Origin: Volvox africanus
Lineage: Eukaryota; Chlorophyta; Chlorophyceae; Chlamydomonadales; Volvocaceae
Length of the DNA: 64,000 nucleotides
Reading direction: 5' to 3'
Assembly (NCBI GenBank): GCA_030268105.1
Contig: BSDZ01000004.1
Coordinates: 4,603,501 to 4,667,500, forward strand
Shown here: positions 61,959 to 64,000 of the stretch, piece after piece
Numbering within the stretch: the first letter of the stretch is position 1
Layout of the letters: each line of letters starts with the position of its first letter
Made by a program: the position numbers and the translations under genes
The notes under the pieces: model-generated
Database searches by the model: none
The model's input: only the letters and a program-made list of their open reading frames with translations
Told to the model about the DNA's origin: nothing

Positions 61959-64000
61959 CTAAATGAAGTTCGCTGGGCAGCACTTGTTGTCGGATGAGAA
62001 CATTGTAGCCTGTAAGGGATAAAGTGTGGGTTTCATGACACAGGATGTGTGTGAGACCGCGGGACATCGGAGACAAGTAGCACATCAGAGACAAGTCGAA
62101 CTAAAAGTTACGCAATACGCTCATGAGTGAGAGTATACCAGAGCGCATATGCTGTCATCAAACACACGTGCTGTGCGTGTGCCACGCACTCCGACAGGCA
62201 TGGAATAGAAGCCAGAGGCAAACCTACTTCACCACCACCGTCATAGTCTCACCTGGCAGCGACCCAGGTAACAGAAGTTCGACGTGCTCTGGCAGACGCC
62301 AGGTTTGACGTACCAGCAGATCGTCGTCCCAACAGGGGTGCTCACAATCCTGCGGTGCAAAGCGGTAAATCCCCGAGTGAGATGACAGCTTGGCTATTTG
62401 CCGCGACAGGGCATATCACCATGTGGTGGGAAATGGTAGATGTCGAATCGAAACCCGGAAAGAGAGAGCACGTCAGATTTGGTAAGGTCAGTTCCGAAGT
62501 AGTAGAGCAACATGGCCCTGCCGGATACGTGTGATACGTTCATCATTCATTCCACCAGCATCATCACGTCTTACTTGGGATCGTCCAGGTTAGTGAACTT
62601 GAGGCTGTAGAATTTCTCAAAGAATGCCCAGCTGTAAGGGATCTCCTTGCCGTTCACGGTGATCTTGCGCACTGCATCCTTGCATGGCGGGTTGATCAGC
62701 AGTTCGACCTGCGTCCAAGCAAGGCAGCGGGTGATGAAGCGGATTCGATGAGAGGTACACATACACAGAGGTTCATCCCACATGCCGAGGCCTATGAGAA
62801 GCCAACGGTGGATGGCCGTGATGGGCTTGGGGAAACAGTTATGCGAATGACTATGACTTCGTAAGAGAGCCAAAGTACTGCTTGATTCATTCCCTGATCA
62901 CCCCAAATACATGAATCCTTGCCATATAACAACGCATAGCGCAAGTCGTTACCTTAGCCATGTCCATTCCGCAGCAAGTGTTATTAGGGTTCACGCACGG
63001 TTGGCTGTAAACGGTTGTGCAACGGCCAACCGCAGGGTTCCCGAACACGTCCTTGCCCATGGTGTCCTCGACCTTATCGAGCAGGTAAGGCACGTTCGCT
63101 GTTGATGCCTGGCAATTGTGCGTCTGCAAGGTCAGGGGAACACGCGGCAGAGGCCACAGAGCACCAGAGCAATTCATTCAGTAGTATTCAAAACCGCAGA
63201 GCATTCGATGGAGGTTGATTTCAGTCGTTACAGTGCCCTTACTGTATCCTCACCATGGTAATGGACGGTGGCCTGGGGTTTGGTGGTGAAGGTGAGGGTG
63301 ATGGACGTGGAGGAGACGGTGAGGGAGGCTTCGAGGGCGTCGAAGGGGGCCGCGACGGCGGGGGGGCCTGAGGCGGTGATGGGGCGTTAGGCTGCAACCG
63401 GTCACTGCACTGGAGGTTGGCATAAGCAGCCGCACATTCTGTCGACTCCAGCGAGTTATTTGATGGGGCGATTGAGGCGGAGAAGTTGTAGTTCTTGAAC
63501 TGACCCGAGGGGCACTGGTAGACAACGCTTGTCCTGTTGAAAACAACTACGGAGATGAGCTTCTGAGGTGTGGAAGAGAAGTTAACCTTCGAAGAGTTGA
63601 AGATATCACCGCAAACCTCGACGAAGGGGAAGACCTTGCCAGGAATATATGTGGTGCTGCACGTGGTCAAGCTGAAGCCACCTATCCTCCCGCCAGCTGA
63701 GGTCACATCCGCATCAATGATAGAAATCATCTGGTCAGCAGCATAACTGCAACTGATATTGGTGCCGAAGTTAAAGAGTGGCTTGCCCTCAAGATTATCC
63801 GGCGCATTGATGGAAACTCGTGAGCACACGTGGCAGGGTGTAGGACCAAATGGAATGGGAATTGCTGGAGGCGGGCTTCGTTCTGGTGTTTGCGCTTGAG
63901 GTGGCGGCGGTGGTGGAGGAGAGGGCGGCGGTGGCGGCGGCGGCGGCGGCGGTGGCGGCGGTGGGGGTGATGGTGGTGGTGGAGGCGGCGCTGGAGGAGG
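61959..64000 (-). CDS. Gene F: pherophorin, 3' half only (5' end off window)
   Basis: Five exons in view: beyond 64000 to 63254, 63123-62953, 62708-62575, 62349-62253, 62009-61959. They give 399 residues and the stop. At the right edge the rod is poly-Pro with Ser. The Cys-rich domain follows (HVCSRVSI ... NISCSYAADQM ... FVEVCG ... LQCS), then a basic SPP linker, then the second pherophorin domain: THNC, TCCGMDMAK, VRKITVNGKEIPYSW, PVGTTICWYVKPGVC, FCYLGRCQ and NKCCPANFI with the stop. In genes D and E the PVG...C piece and the LC...RCQ piece are on two exons; here they are one 97-nt exon. The signal peptide and N-terminal pherophorin domain must lie right of the window. Same strand and style as genes A-E. 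Confidence 0.88.

Overview
The window looks like nuclear DNA of a volvocine green alga (Volvox, Gonium, Eudorina or Chlamydomonas group). The basis is a head-to-tail array of six pherophorin-family extracellular-matrix glycoprotein genes, all on the minus strand. Their Ser/Pro-rich rods, many small exons, GT-AG introns full of dinucleotide repeats and candidate TGTAA polyadenylation signals fit that group. I see no bacterial-type operon, CRISPR array, tRNA or rRNA. The species cannot be told from the sequence.

Layout, left to right; every gene is read right to left. Gene A (about 1-16851) runs off the left edge. It has a signal peptide, one pherophorin domain and a giant hydroxyproline-type rod coded by about 21.9 copies of a 540-bp minisatellite. 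Gene B (21199-23971, 490 aa) and gene C (28909-32287, 486 aa) are small paralogs whose exons 4-7 and introns are nearly identical over long stretches, while exons 1-3 are diverged. Gene D (34121-40295, 1099 aa) is the full form: pherophorin domain, rod, Cys-rich domain, second pherophorin domain. Gene E (43928-57069, 1720 aa) has two Cys-rich domains separated by a rod of about 880 residues. Gene F (61959-64000) enters from the right edge and shows the 3' half of the full form.

I rebuilt the gene models by hand from splice signals. All complete models (B, C, D, E) sum to a multiple of three and stay open. The intron phases are the same in every gene: 1,2,0,1,1,2 before the rod exon, then 0,0,2,2,0 after it where present. 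The same conserved blocks recur: signal peptide; FPYC; C-x-C-x-PY; H-CF...CC; C...V-x-V-N-x-x-W; C-x(4,8)-LC; YCPVCP; rod; C-x-x-C...VCG; THxC...CCxMDxAK; C...R-x-V; P-V-G-(T/S)-x-x-C; LC-x(3)-RCQ; NKCCP-stop.

Between genes are five spacers of 1.8-4.9 kb with simple repeats. One spacer also holds a degenerate Ty1/copia-like integrase fragment. Pherophorins are secreted, hydroxyproline-rich, heavily glycosylated proteins of the algal extracellular matrix. The natural reading is a locus that makes related matrix modules of different rod length and different numbers of globular heads, diversified by minisatellite expansion, domain duplication and gene conversion.
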